Below, piece by piece: positions 20,994 through 33,930 of a DNA stretch of 64,000 nucleotides. Made by a program: the position numbers and the translations under genes. The notes under the pieces are model-generated. The model worked only from the letters and a program-made list of their open reading frames with translations, did no database searches and was not told the DNA's origin. The stretch is from Chlamydoabsidia padenii (lineage: Eukaryota > Mucoromycota > Mucoromycetes > Mucorales > Cunninghamellaceae), in the NCBI GenBank assembly GCA_025330725.1, contig JAIWND010000006.1:1240001-1304000 (forward strand), in the 5' to 3' direction. Within the stretch, counting starts at the first letter, position 1. Every line of letters begins with the position of its first letter.

Positions 20994-23900
20994 CTATTGG
21001 TCATTCAAATGAAGGAATCCCAAGACCTTGGATTTGATAAATTGGAAAGCCGATTCGTCGCCCTGGACAGCTTGAATATCAATCACATAAAGATCTGGAA
21101 GAAGAGACCGACATATTTCCACCGAAAAGTCCACATGGTGACCTTGATCCAGTTCGGGTGGCCCGTAAATGGGCGCTGAATCCATGTTGATTGTCTTGTT
21201 GTGTTTCTTGTTTTTCTTGGCATGGTGAGCGCTTTTTCGATGACAGACCAGTTGATAAGTCGATTGATGGTGTACCTCCATTCCCAGGGCAGTCAGTACA
21301 CGCACCAGGTTCATGATCAGCTTGCCCGGAGTCATTGGTGTCAAATGTTCGCCTTGAGCATGCGATAACGTGCGCATGTTGGACTGATCCATAATATCCG
21401 TTTCCAAAGAAGATGGTGAAGAAGGATCTGTATGGCGTTGGTGGTGGTGATGGTGGTTCGTTTCGTCCGAGGAAGCTGCTGAAGAAGAAGAGGCTGACAA
21501 GGAAGATGAGCCAGAGTGATGGTGTTTTTTGAATGGTCTGTGGATCCATGATTTGACTGTCTGTTTCATGGTTTTTTTCCTTGGCATGGGTGGCGACTCC
21601 TTCTTCTTGTCGTGGTCATCAAGCAGAGTTTTTTTCGGCAAATGAGTGGATTGACTACGTTGAGGTTTTGGTGCTTGTTGATTCATGGTGAGGATAGAAG
21701 AGAATCGTTTATGGTGCTTTTTAGTGATAGGAAGACTAGCACCATTGTTGTACTTTTTAATTGCATCATTGAGATCGGTGGTTGAGGTGGCAGTTGTAAT
21801 AGTAGGACCCATAGTGGACGGTTGATTCAGTAAAGGAAGGCTGGTCGATTTCATATTCTGCACTTTGTTTCCACTGTTTTCATCTTGATAAAAATCATGT
21901 GTGCGTGATTCATCCTTCACTCTGTTGCTGAGATCACCTTGAAGGACGGCGCTGTAATACCGAGTGCTGTCGTTTTTACCGAGTAACGAAGGTCGTAATA
22001 CACCCATGTGTCTTTCCTTGCCGTCACCATCAACGCCTGAGGATCGTTCAGTTAGCCTGGTTTCAGCCGTTGTCAATACATCGTCTTCAGTTGTCAAAGG
22101 AAGGCAAAACTTCTTTTGTCTGTGCACACTGCGCTGGCGTTTTTTGGTGGTGTTGTCTTCGAGAGGGAGTGCTTCTTCAACCACAGCTGGAGGTAATGGA
22201 GGTTCAAAGGAGGGTACTTGTTTATTGTCTTCTGCTAATGTGATTGGCGAATGTGAGATGGTTTCTTTTTTGTTTGGTGATAATGCCTTTTCTGTGTCTG
22301 GTGATGGTAAAGGTGTTGATGGGTGAATGTCCATTGGGTGTTGCAGTTGATCTACACCTATCATTGGCATTGTAATCTGTCCATTTCTTTGTTGGTCTGA
22401 TTCGTGTTGCTGTTGTTCAGTGATTCCATTTTCATCATGACCCTGTGTTCCATTTGAGATTTCTTGTCGATTACCTTCATCCACCATTTCTCGAGAGTAT
22501 TCTTCAGCTTGACCATTTTCCAAAGTTTGATTTTCCAACCGAGGATCGTCATGTTGATGGCTTTCAGTTGCTGTCAATTGATGAATCTTTTGTAGGAATC
22601 CATCAATGAGGGTATAGTGTTGAGTTTTGGTGGTAGAAGCTTGCACTTGGCCACGAGCGTCTTCATGTTGAGCTAGTTCATCCTTTGAAGCCAGATCTTG
22701 ATGTTGAAGTGGAGATGATGATTGTTCATGAATCGAAGTTTCCTTTTGAGCCAGATCTTGATTTTGAGGTGGAGATGATGATGGCGATTGTTCATGAATC
22801 GAAGTTTCCCTTTGAGCCAAATCTTGGTGTTGAAGTGGAGATGGTGATTGTTCATGAATCGGAGTTTCCTTTTGAGCCAGATCTTGATTTTGAAGTGGAG
22901 ATGATGATGGTAATTGTTCATGAATCGAAGTTTCCATTTGAGCCAAATCTTGGTGTTGAAGCGGAGATGGTGCTTGTTCATGAATTGAAGTTTCCTGTTG
23001 ATTTTGCCCGTGCGATTTCCCAGTCGCATGAATCGGAGATCCATTTACAAGATCAGATTTCACCAAGTTTTCAGTCGATCCATGTGATTTGGTTTCTGCC
23101 AATTCTGATTGTATTGATTCTACCACGTTACCATCCATGTTGTTGTGAGATGCCATTTCCACCAATTTGCCATCCATGTCCGGTTTTACTGACCCATCTT
23201 TGACGCTTGAGTCGAGAGAGACAATTTGGATTCCCGACACATCGTGCCCGTTTGCCTTGTCAAGATCATCCGAGTCGTTAGTAGAGATCATCGCTGAGGA
23301 TCCATTTTCCAGTCTTGTCAATGATTTTTCACCTTGAGGAGGAGATTGTATTGCTTGTTCCACCTGTTGAGCTGCTTCCGCCACCGCCAAGTTTTCCACA
23401 TCATCTTGGGCTGTCTCTTGAGCAGATTCATTTGGTTCTTCATGTCCATTTTCAACTCCTTGAGTAGGTGCCTGTACTTGAGTAGAATTCACACTGTCAG
23501 TCGCTCCAGAGGGTTGGTGATGATTTTCAGAAGGTTCTTGAGGTTGCTGTCCATCCTTATTTGGTGTAATCACGTGGTCATTGCCTTGAACTTGTTCGCC
23601 AACTAGAGTTTTATTGGACACAGGTGCCTGGTTGATGGTTGCTTCTACGTCTTGATCTTCGGCGTGATTCAGCTCCAAGAAGCGGTAAGATTGTTGTTGT
23701 TGTGTGTCATCGGTGATCTTGTGCTGACTTTGTTCATTATTATGATTATGCATATTGTTAGTAGTTCGCTGTCGATTAGAATCATGGCTGTTTGCATTGA
23801 CGTTAAGGGTATGGCGCCGATGTTGATGTTGACGTTGACGTTGATCATGGTCATGACTGTGTCCGTGGTTGATAGTATGGCGTCGTTCATGACTATGTCT

Positions 23901-25567
23901 GTGTCTGGCTAGTTGTTCTTGTCCATTGTGTCGATCATTTGTTAGAGATTGAGGATGTGATTTGAATAGATTGCCATTGGGAACCAAGTGATGTTTAATT
24001 GATTCCAATGCCTGTTGTTCCAATTCATCAATAGTCATAGCCAAGACAGTCGATTCATGAGCTTTCAACCAAGGGTGACGAATGACAAATCCAATATTGC
24101 ATCGCTTTCTGGGATCAGGTTGAAGCATATGTTGAATAAGATCTTGTGCTTCGGGAGAGATAGAGTCAGGAAAGGACAGGGTGCTTGATTTGATGTGTTG
24201 ATATAGTCGGTGAAGATTGGCACTTTCAGGATTTTCTGGATCATCATCAAAAGGCAAGTAGCCACAGACCATACAGTATAAGATAACACCAAGAGACCAA
24301 ATATCAGCTGCTTGACCCTTGTACCCATTCGAAGACGGAAACACCAATTCCGGAGCAGCATAAGTCGGAGATCCACAACTAGTTTTGAGAAGATCCTTCT
24401 TGTCACCATTAGCAAATCCAAAGTCACTAACAATTAATTGTGTTTGTTCATCATCCAAGAATAGCATATTTTCCTAAAAAATCAATAAAGGAGGTAAGTT
24501 CATTATTCTTGTTTTGCCACCCCTTTTCCCCACATCACAAAAAAAAAAAAACAGGTCTCTTCTTACCAATTTTAAATCCCGATGGACAATGCCTTTCACG
24601 TGCATGTATTTCACGCTGCTGATCAATTGGGCGAATAGATTTCTTGCTGTGTCTTCATCCAAAGAGTTGTGTGACAAGACATATTCAAACAGTTCACCTC
24701 CTTGAATAGTCAGAATCAACAAAAATAAAAAAAAGGTTAATAAACAAATTGACAGTCATCCCCCTCTTTATTCTACCATCACCCCATGAGTTGTTTATCA
24801 CCCTAGTTATTTACCTGAAGCATATTCCAAAATGATGCCTATCTTTGTATCAGTTTCCACCACTTCAATCAATTTCACTATATGAGGATGTCGAAGGGAC
24901 TAGAGAATAAAAGTTAGCCAGTGATGTTTTACCGATTATATCATGCAACCGCCCTTTTTTTTCACACACTTGTAAAGTGGCTACAAACAAATAGAGGCAA
25001 CATGCGAATCACATACATATCATGATTGTATGCATACTTTTGCCTTTTTTGAATAAAAAGGAGGGGGAAGGGAGGGGTAGTTTACTATACCTTGAGGATT
25101 TCAATTTCGCGTTCGATTTTTGCCAATATAGTAGGATCACTTCTTTTCTTGATGATCTTGATAGCTACCTATATAAAACAATACAAGATAAAATTATCAG
25201 TATAAGAAAGAAGAAAAGAGTTGGATAGTACAACGTTTCACCAGTATCGTACCTTTTGATCAGTTTCGGTATGGATTCCGAGTTTGATTTTACCAAATTC
25301 ACCTATTCCCAAAGTTTCCACCAAACGGTAATGACCCAAGGGATCTCGTTGATTGACAAAGGAAGGACACGAAGAGACACAGGAAGAGCAAGTGGAGCCA
25401 GTAGAGATAGAATCGCCATCATTGTCACTTTGACATTGTTCGTCCTGAGTCGTAGTGGATCTGTCACCGACATTGTCACGACTTGTAGATGTGTCCATGA
25501 GTGGCAATATACGAAGCAATGTGTTGGATATGCTTTTGGTTACAGAGGAAGGCGTAAATTCGGTCAT
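20994..25567 (-). CDS. CAMK/CAMKL Ser/Thr kinase, Kin4-like, with KA1-like C-terminus
   Basis: Five exons, 25567-25253, 25168-25091, 24899-24815, 24700-24567 and 24473-20994, encode 1363 residues. The kinase domain spans about residues 80-350: glycine loop GIGEFG, Lys in VAIK at 109, HRDLKLEN split by the last intron, VSDFGFAN, and TSCGSPTYAAPEL. The FDDDPENPESANLHRLYQHI insert is typical of Kin4/Frk1-type kinases. The long tail is disordered: a His/Arg-rich segment, many Gln, and five tandem units of about 22 residues. It ends in a KA1-like domain (GMEVHHQSTYQLVCHRK through FIKSKVLGFLHLND). KA1 usually binds acidic phospholipids. Kin4 relatives act in the spindle position checkpoint or polarity; the role here is inferred. 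The promoter element lies 125 bp upstream. Confidence 0.9.
22685..22995 (-). repeat. Intragenic tandem repeats in the kinase tail
   Basis: Five consecutive copies of a 66-72 nt unit encode [K/R]ETSIHEQ-PS-PLQHQDLAQ. They alternate between a short form (PSPLQHQ) and a long form with extra Ser and Asn (PSSSPLQNQ), giving an A-B-A-B-A order and implying duplication of a dimer. Confidence 0.9.
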
Positions 25568-26441
25568 AAAAAGAGAAATGGAAATAAATAAAGAGTGGGT
25601 GAGAAAAAGAAGAAGAAGAGAAAGAAAAAAAAAAAAAAAAGTAGGTCATGCCCGCTTCATATCACAAATTAAAGTTTTTGCCTCTCCCAATATTCAAAAC
25701 CCGACATTCTTTTGAGTAGCATCAAGTTATCAAAAGAAACGATTATACTAAAGTTGGCTTCATGTTTATAATATAAAACCACACCCTGTTTTATATTAAC
25801 TTGTTATTATTACCTTTCAAATCACTTTTCCTCATCAAAGAGGCCTTTTAACTTGATGCTTTTTCCAAATTCTATAGGATAGCCGGGACATGGGGAGCAC
25901 AGGCCTTCGTCCTCCACTTTTCTTATTTTTTTGTGCACTGTTGTTTGCCTCACGAATGAAATATAATTTTCTGTGATACCTTGGTTTCCAAAAGTGCATC
26001 CGAATAAAAAAAACACGACAGGATTGAGTTCTTTCTCTCCTTTCTCCCACGTAGTAATTAATTGACGGGGTAAAGTGAAAGAAAACGAGGAGACAATATG
26101 CATACATTACATATAGTCATTAATAACACTCGGCCAAAGCTGACAGACACTGCCAAAAAAAAAGGGGGGGACGAAAATCCCGACCAGTGTACCGGAGTTG
26201 GAAAATACCAGCACGATGTATGCCGATCCTATCTTTGCATGATATATAGAGTAATCCTGTGAGTAACCATAATGGTTTAGCTAATAAAACAATATCATAT
26301 CGATTAAAAAAAAGGTTCACTAGTCTTCTAGATCCCTTAAATTGGTAGAAGGAAGATATCATTTTTATTATGTAGAGTAAAAATATAGACTAACACTGAT
26401 TGGGGAGAGGGGAAGAGGGGGTAATACAATTAATAGATAAG
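25568..26441. other. Spacer upstream of the kinase, 3' of the GAS1 gene
   Basis: Contains A18 at about 25626-25643 and the element ATTCAAAACCCGAC (25692-25705). That element continues into CATTCTTTTGAGTAGCATC, matching the promoter of the KCS1 gene. A further AAAATCCCGACC lies at about 26174-26185. The overlapping minus frames at 25822-26107 look non-coding. Confidence 0.4.
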
Positions 26442-28245
26442 TTAATAAGTGAAGAAGGATAAAAAGAAGGTATATAAAAGACCCTGTAGACTATAACTAA
26501 TAAGAGCACTAGAGACAGATTCAGATTTAGTACCATGATTGTTCTTGTTCGTAGAGTGATCACCATCCACACCATCACCAGAGTTAAAAGATGGATCTTG
26601 ATTCGAGCAGCCCTCGATGGATTGCTTTCGTCGAGGGATCACCTTGAGAGCATTACCTTCAAAATCACACGCACCCAAGTTGTTTTGTGAGTAAGAGTGA
26701 TATAACCAAGTCAGTTTGTCCTTTGCATCACAAAAAGAAAAGGTCCCATATTTCCCAGTAGTGCCATCCCCATTGATTTCATCGCAAGAAGTCATTCCAC
26801 ACATAATATCCAATTGAGAGCCCACCATTGTAGTACCATTTCCCATCGAGGTCACCTTGTCCGATGCCATACACGATACACTGCTCCTCATACATGCACA
26901 CACCTTTTCGGATGGAGTGGGCGGTAAGGTCAGACTTGCTTTCCAGTTGCTAGAGTGAGAAGGACAAGAAGGAGAGGATCGGATGAGATTGAAGGAGTCC
27001 ATATGCACACCTTGTGGATCGACTTTAGACAACTGGTTTTGTAGGTTGGTATAATCAGATAAGAGTTCCACTTTGCCCGTATTTGCCAATTTAACAAGTC
27101 CATAATTATTGTCTTCTTGTGTCCATTCGTAGGCCACCCCTCCTGACCAGACATCCGTCATTGGTTCACTGTAGATCGCTTGGACTTCAGTAAAAGGACG
27201 AGGTGAGACTAGATTGCACCCAAATTCAGATAAAAACACAGGTTTGTTGTATTTGATCATCTCCATCGTTCGTTTGTTGTATCCAGAGCTTTCATAGGAC
27301 GATTCCCCGCACCACTCATAAAGATTCACACCATAAAAGTCCACCTACCATCACAAAGAGTAAAACAAAAAGGAGGGGGAGGGGTATCAGTAATAATCCT
27401 TTTTTTTTTCTTTTTTGTATGTTTACCTGAGTTTCATCTTCACCACAGCTGAAATAGTCCCGAATAGGTTCCCGGATGCGGTCGTCGTCATTAGTAGCAT
27501 AACCCACAGGAAGAGTCTTGGATTTGTTGACCTTGATATAGTGTTTGATATCTCGAAGTGCTGCCTTGACGAATGCTGAAGCACCTGTGTTAGTATTGTC
27601 GTTTGTCACTTCATTGCCTGCCATATATGCCAACATATTATCGTATTCGTGGAATGCGTCAACAGCTTGTTTGTAACCATTAAAGAGATCAAGGCCATAT
27701 TCGGGAGTTTGTCGATTGATGCTGTTCTTTGGTGTGGCAATATCAAGTAATACATAAATGCCTGCATCAGAGAAGCTTTTCATACATTGGTCGTGGTTCT
27801 TTTTCGGATCCACCTTTTTAATGAAGAAAGAGAGAAGAGAGAGAGAGAAAAAAAAAAAAAAAAAAGGATTTTGAAAAACCCGCCATGGGATGTAAAATCG
27901 GGATTCAAATTGCTTACCTGGTAGACCCTGATCACATTTAAACCCAACTTGGACATTAATGCTGCATCACGGACACATGAGGTAGGATCAGCCAATGGAT
28001 CGATGAGTTCATTTTTACTCCGAGGCTGATAGGCCACGCTAATATTACATAGAGAAGGAGGAGGAAGGAATGACGATGAGTTTATGCAACTCACAACTAT
28101 CTATTGTGTGTTACCCTTTGATGAAAAACTGACGCTTGGTCACCGAATCGAAAAACTTGTGACCTTTAATCACGATTGGATTCAACCCAAACACAACGTT
28201 GACCCAAAAGATACTGGTTATCAAAATGTACCGAGTAAACAACAT
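26442..28245 (-). CDS. GAS1/PHR-type 1,3-beta-glucanosyltransferase (GH72 + X8), GPI-anchored
   Basis: Four exons, 28245-28115, 28038-27918, 27813-27427 and 27344-26442, encode 513 residues. Exon 1 supplies a signal peptide (MLFTRYILITSIFWVNVVFG) and the GH72 start GHKFFDSVTKRQFFIKG. Catalytic glutamates are visible in AGNEVTND (acid/base) and LSEFGCN (nucleophile). A Cys-rich X8/CBM43 domain follows at about residues 365-455 (VCACMRSSVSC, LDIMCGMTSCDEINGDG). The C-terminus is Ser-rich, then hydrophobic (LQGLLYTFFLSFF), a GPI-attachment signal. The enzyme elongates and branches cell-wall beta-1,3-glucan at the plasma membrane. The element ATTCAAAACCCGAC lies 116 bp upstream. Confidence 0.95.
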
Positions 28246-29123
28246 GTAGAATTGAAAAAGGTAGAAAAGCAACAAAGTTAAACAAGGCGAATGTCTTTTT
28301 TAATGCCGATGGAAATTATTTCGTTGATATCATTGGAATGGGAGATAGGTCGAATACATAATTCAAAACCCGACAACACGATCGCTCTCTTTTGACATCC
28401 ACCTGTTAACTAGATGACTTGAATGCTGATGAAGAAATAAAGTCATGGGAGTTGCTTTGATATCTATTTTTAGTTTACTGGTACTATCCCATCATTTCTC
28501 TTCTTCTCGATGTTGATGGATGTGAGTATCACACAAAAAGTCGACAGTTTAGGCATGAAAGTTTGTACACTGAAAAGTAAGTAAATGAATCAAAGAGCAG
28601 TTTTATTTAAAACCGTGGTTGAAACTCCCATAATCGAATACTGTGCTGAATTGTACATACATGAAAGGAATCAGTACCGAGACTCTTTTATGTGCCCATG
28701 TGAGCAACTCAAAAATATAGATTGTATCTATCTTCTTGCACTAATACTGGTTTGTGCGTTCCTCATTGAAGAGTAGGTGATGTAATAGTCTTGTCCATAT
28801 CAAGAAAAGAGAGGGCAAGTTTTTCTTTTCTTTTTAAACAGCGCCCCCTTTTTTTTTTATCGTTATGACCTTTTTATCTTTTCTTTAAAGAGTAACGATG
28901 ATGAAATGGGGTGACAGGAAAATGAAAATCAGACTTTTGGGTTCAAGTGGTCTCTTGTATGATGCATAAAAAATAACGGGATTTGAAAATCTTGAATCGG
29001 GTTATAAATAGAAGAAGTAGCCCCTGATTTCATTTTTTCGCATCTCTTCCTCTTTCCTTTTAGTTTTATTTTTATATAAACATATTTTTATATACACATC
29101 TGTTTTTTTTTTAAACAATCATT
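28246..29123. promoter_or_regulatory. Divergent promoter, GAS1 / PRO1
   Basis: 878-bp spacer with one element on each side: ATTCAAAACCCGAC at 28361-28374 (116 bp from the GAS1 start) and CGGGATTTGAAAA at 28978-28990 (about 135 bp from the PRO1 start). A 63-codon plus frame at 28585-28776 shows no family features and is not called. Confidence 0.55.
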
Positions 29124-29405
29124 ATGGTGGTTTATCGTAACATTCAAAATACCCATCGGCCAACCAACACATCACTTACTTTGGTCATCAAGGTGGGAAC
29201 TTCCTCCATTTGTGATGAAAAGACACACTATCCATTGTTAAGCAATCTATCAAGAATTGTGGAAACCATCCTCCGTTTGAAGCAACTTGGTCATCGGGTG
29301 GTTCTGGTCACAAGTGCAGCTGTCGGAACTGGTCTACGAAGGCTTGATCTACCAGAAAAACCCAAGAAACTGGCGGCCGTGCAGGTATGTGCAAAAGAAA
29401 GAGAG

Positions 29406-29437
<32 letters not shown>

Positions 29438-30447
29438 AGAATGCTCATTTTGACACTTTTTTAGGCAATTGCAGCTGTTGGTCAAGGTCGACTGATGAGC
29501 ACGTATGATGATCTTTTTGGCAAATTTAATCAACCCGTGGCACAATTACTGCTCACCAAGAATGATCTCGCCCAACGAACTCAATACTTGAATGCTGTCA
29601 ACTGTCTCGAAGAACTCCTTGATATGGGTGTTGTGCCTATTGTAAATGAAAATGACACCATCTCTGTTTCGGTAAGTCCTGAATATGTCCATCCATATGA
29701 AACTCACCATTACTTTTTGTTTTTTCAACTCTTCAGGAAATCAAATTTGGTGATAATGATACTCTCTCCGCCATCACAGCTGGCATGGTCAAGGCCGACT
29801 ATTTATTCCTGATGACCGATGTGGACTGCCTGTATACAGACAATCCTCGCACGAACCCAAACGCGCGCCCGATCCTGGTCTGTGACAATATTGAAGCATT
29901 ACGACAAGAAATCAAGGTGACGGTACCTGGATCAGCACTGGGCACAGGGGGAATGGTGACCAAACTCGTAGCGGCTGATCTCGCTACCGCGGCAGGGGTG
30001 ACCACCGTGATTGCTCGTGGATCCACACCAGAAAACATCTTGCCCATCATCGCCGACGTCTCACCTGCTCCTACTCATACCCGATTCGTGGCTCAACCTC
30101 AGCCTTTGATTGATCGCAAATGGTGGATCCTTCATGGTCTTCATACCGCGGGTACCATCTATATTCGTCCCGACATGGCTGATCAAATCAACAAGCACCA
30201 GGAATCACCGTCTTCTCTTCATGCACATTCTATCACTGGGGTACAAGGGAACTTTGTCGAACATCAAGCGGTGCGTCTGGCGGTGCAGGGGATGGATCAT
30301 GTCACTGTGGCCAAGGGAATCGTTAATTACTCGGCGGCAGAAATCATGCGGATCGTCAAGGCCGAGGAATGTAATATCGTCCACTCTTTGGGCTATACGG
30401 ATTGTGATTGTATCATGGATAGTGATAATATGGCCATCTCCATTTAA
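29124..30447 (+). CDS. Glutamate 5-kinase (gamma-glutamyl kinase)
   Basis: Three exons, 29124-29384, 29465-29671 and 29737-30447, encode 392 residues. The amino-acid kinase domain includes VIKVGTSSI near residue 23, [42 protein letters not shown] and [14 protein letters not shown]-terminal PUA domain spans about residues 285-385. The enzyme phosphorylates glutamate in the first step of proline synthesis and is usually feedback inhibited by proline. Intron 1 carries an uninterrupted A30 run in the sense strand. It is a stand-alone kinase, as in fungi, not fused to glutamyl phosphate reductase. Confidence 0.96.
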
Positions 30448-30923
30448 CCCCCCCCTTCCCATTTAGTTATATATATTTCCCCTCCATAGTATGTTTATGA
30501 TCACTTTTATTCTCATCTCTTTGTAACTATACTCCCCCTTTTTTTTGTCATATAATAAAATCCACATTTTATTCAAATCCCGACTTTAAACAAATGTATT
30601 ATGCGAATAAATTTCATGCATGTCTTGTCTTGATCGCATTTGGACTCTTTTTTTTTTATGTTATGCATGATTCATGACGGCATTGACCTATGATCACAAG
30701 TTCCACCGATATTACCCTATGTTTCAAAACCATTGTCCCTAAAACACATGATTATTTCCCCCATGACAATCAGGGAATCCCCGTATATACCCCACCATCA
30801 CTAACAAGTAACACAAGTTGCATCAGGGTCAGTAGTTCAATTTTTGTTTTATTTGGTATTAGTTGAATTAAAAAAAAAAAAAAAAAAGTAGATTCTAAAC
30901 TATTAGTTATACAAAGAAGGATA
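30448..30923. other. Convergent spacer with an orphan element
   Basis: Lies between the ends of PRO1 and the zinc-cluster gene. A perfect TTCAAATCCCGAC lies at 30572-30584 beside AATAAAATCC, with no start codon within reach. A17 occurs at about 30871-30887. Confidence 0.45.
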
Positions 30924-33900
30924 TTATGGTGGTGATGTTGAATGGTAATGCTGTCCATTGGCTAGTTGAGAAGGTACCTGTTGTTGTTGTAAAGACATGG
31001 GTCGAGGTACATATTCAAAGTCGACTAATTCATTAGATACATATGCCGACTGATGTAATGTTGTCCAGAGTGGTGATTCCAAAGTCGAGAATTTAGATTG
31101 ATGGCTAGGTGGGTGTGCAGTAAGAGGAGGTGATATTCTTTTAGATGGTGGAGGAGTCGTGTCGGTGAATGATTCTCTAGACGTAGATGCTGATATTGAT
31201 AATCCTGTTGTTGTAGGCGTAGCGTTTGGTAAACAGAATGCTGATGGCGTTGTTTCTATCCCATCCGTATTGTAAGATCCTATATGTGAAGTGGTTTCCA
31301 TGACAGGGTTGTATAAAAAGTCAGAGAAGGGGAGATCGCAAAAATCGATATCCATCATGCCATCCAATTTTTGAAACCTCGATCCATTGTAAAAATCCAC
31401 CGATTGCTGATAAGAAGATCCATAGGACTGTAGCTGTTGATCATAGTGATGTTGGATGTGCTGATTATATTGCTGTTCGGCCCTGTTTTCCAATTCCACC
31501 CGAGGTGGTTGCCCATGTGTTGTTTTAACCAGAGGCTCGTCATCCGTCTTGTGTGTAGGCTGTACAAGTTGTCGAATCCGAGCCATAAGAAGTACCACAT
31601 ACCGATGATGATGTATAGGAGAAGCCTGTAAGATATTAAACATTGTTGCCAAACGATCCTTGACCAGATCCACGTAATTTTCGTCTTTTACTAGTATTTC
31701 AAATATATTGACAGTCATCATCAGAGGATCCAAGGAAAAGTGACACCAGCGTTGTTGTAGTTGATTCCAGCACTGCATCAATTCAATAGTAAGTGTTGTC
31801 GCAGTCAGGCACACCTCTTTTGCTTTCAGTTCTATTGCCGAAGACGCGATATTACCTTGGCCATCATCACCATCATCATCACCATTGCATAGGTCGGTAG
31901 ATTTGAGCCCATTATCTTGTTGTTGTTGTTGTTGTTTTAAAAAGACTGCATAAAGTTGACATCGTTGGAATTGATATTCAAAGTTGAGCTTGAGACACGC
32001 CTGTTCCCGGAATGAGGTGCTTGTCCACCTTGGTTGCAAGTGATCACCTTGGTTGTATTGCAAATGAGAAGGAAGTTGCTCGTACCATTCGCAAAGACTG
32101 GCATCCAATTCCGAAATGGTAGATAAAAGTAGACGTTCGTGTGCCGTCCGTTGAATAATGTCGCGATAGATCCGAGTGATACGAAATCGTTTCATCATAA
32201 ATTCCGTCCGCCATCGTCGTTCACCAAGTTCATCACCAAGCATATCTGGATAGGCCACAGTTATTTGATCTTCACATGGTAAGGAGAAGGGTCGATCCGA
32301 GTGTAGTGAGCAAAGTGTTTCCAAAAAATAAAGTACCCAGAAGAATCTTCTATGTCGTTCCTGTAACATTCGTCTGTTGCTGCTTCCATCTTGCATAAGG
32401 TTATCGTTGTTGCTGCATCCATCAAGTGTTGCGGGATTTTCTTTATGCAGTTTTAAATCCATGCACATACGAATCGCCAAACCCAAAAAAATGTATGCTT
32501 CAGATTCCATCGCGTTGTTGTTGTTGCTGTCCTTCCGAGATTGCTGTCCATTAGATTTAGAGGGCCGACCAGTGGCATAAACATATAGCATCAAGAGTCC
32601 ATGTAGGGTGTCCATAGTGGGAATCATAAACCGGTCCTTGAGCAAATCCTTGGCGACGGCAAAGTAACATTCACCAACTTCATTCGGGTCTTGTCCAGTA
32701 AACAGATCATGGTAGATAGCTCCATGACGCGCTGACCAAGCAAAGATAGCATTTGCTAATAACGGATCGAGTGTTCCTTGATGATATCTATCCCCAATAG
32801 TCCCATCGTGCCCAGTTTCCGGTAAACACAAGAAGCATTCGTTGTAAATGTCGATCATGGTGTCCAAGACAGAAGTTGTCATAATGTTACGCTTATGAGA
32901 ATGATGATCGCCATGGTGTATATCATCTGTGCTGGGAGGTGATGTTTGATCGTATCCTTTTGATGAGTTGATTGAAGACCAAGAGCTGTATAATGGGAAG
33001 GTCGCACATTTGGATCGCCAGAGAGGACTCTTGCGAGTCACCATAATGGACAATTGTTGTTGTTGCCGTATCTGTTGATCCAATGGTTGAGGGCGATCAA
33101 AAGTACTTGGAGAAAACTTTATAGATGAGTTGCCAGCCTCATCCGCCACAGTTGGTTCTTGTTCCATATCAAGTTGAGAGATGCCAGAGAGTAAGATATC
33201 ATACAAATTAGGAAGACTGACAAAATTGGTATCGATTCGCAAGCCAGTTGGTGTGAGTGACAAAGACCATTGATGCTGATTATGTAGTTTTGCGGTTGAG
33301 GATGTTGAGCTGTGGGTAAGTGTTGTGATTGCTGCTGTTGGTGGAGTGGTGGTCATTTCTGCAGGGTCCTTCCCATTCAGGTTATCAGTCGCCGTTTGAG
33401 TTGTATGGTGAATATCGCCTAGGGTTGATTCAAGTGATTGTACACGTTGTTGTAAAGTGCCCACAATGTCATTAAGTTTAACAATGTTGAATAAATCGAC
33501 TTGAGTAGAAGATCCTTCATAGGAGCAAGAAGCTGGTATACAGACAAATAAAAAGAAGAAGATCAGTATGATGCATAATTGGTTTGTTCCTCTATTCTTT
33601 ATTACCTTTGGCCTGAGAGCATCGTGTACAAGAAGGATGAGCATAGTCGCAACGAACTATTGGCAAGTAAAAAAAGAGAGGATTAGTAACAGGAAGGAAT
33701 CTACTGTATGTTTGCTGTTGTATTAGAATAGTCTTACCCTTTTTCGACCTATAGTTGAATGACGAAAAGAGAGTTCAGACAAGAAAGGGTAGAAGGGCAA
33801 AACAAAGCTAATACATTTTCTTTTCATTTCTTTTTTACCTGCAACGGACACATGCCAAAGTCATACGCATTTTTTTAAAGGCGACAGATGATTTGGTTGG

Positions 33901-33930
33901 ATCAGCTTGTGGATCATCAGAGATAGTCAT
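30924..33930 (-). CDS. Zn(II)2Cys6 fungal transcription factor
   Basis: Four exons, 33930-33839, 33748-33738, 33656-33606 and 33532-30924, encode 920 residues. The binuclear cluster is assembled from all four exons, one only 11 nt: CVRCRSKKVRCDYAHPSCTR, then CSQAK and SCSYE, giving the six Cys in C-x2-C-x6-C-x6-C-x2-C-x6-C spacing. A short coiled coil follows (IVGTLQQRVQSLESTL). The middle region (about residues 280-560) is the fungal-specific TF (xlnR-like) domain, e.g. RRFFWVLYFLETLCSLHSDRPF. The tail is Gln/Ser/Pro-rich. It is a nuclear DNA-binding regulator; targets are unknown. The element TTTCAAATCCCGA lies about 140 bp upstream. Confidence 0.92.

Noticed and set aside
22685..23203. Repetitive plus-strand frame opposite the kinase tail
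   Set aside because: A mirror of the kinase tandem repeats; the minus strand carries the kinase.
24565..24590. Match to the promoter element (TTTTAAATCCCGATGG) inside the kinase gene
   Set aside because: It encodes the conserved HRDLK of the catalytic loop, so the resemblance is coincidental.
25822..26107. Two overlapping minus-strand frames of about 90 codons
   Set aside because: Neither has a family motif, and they overlap in different frames within a promoter spacer.
29287..29545. Overlapping frames on both strands inside PRO1
   Set aside because: Shadows of the PRO1 exons extended through the A30 intron run.
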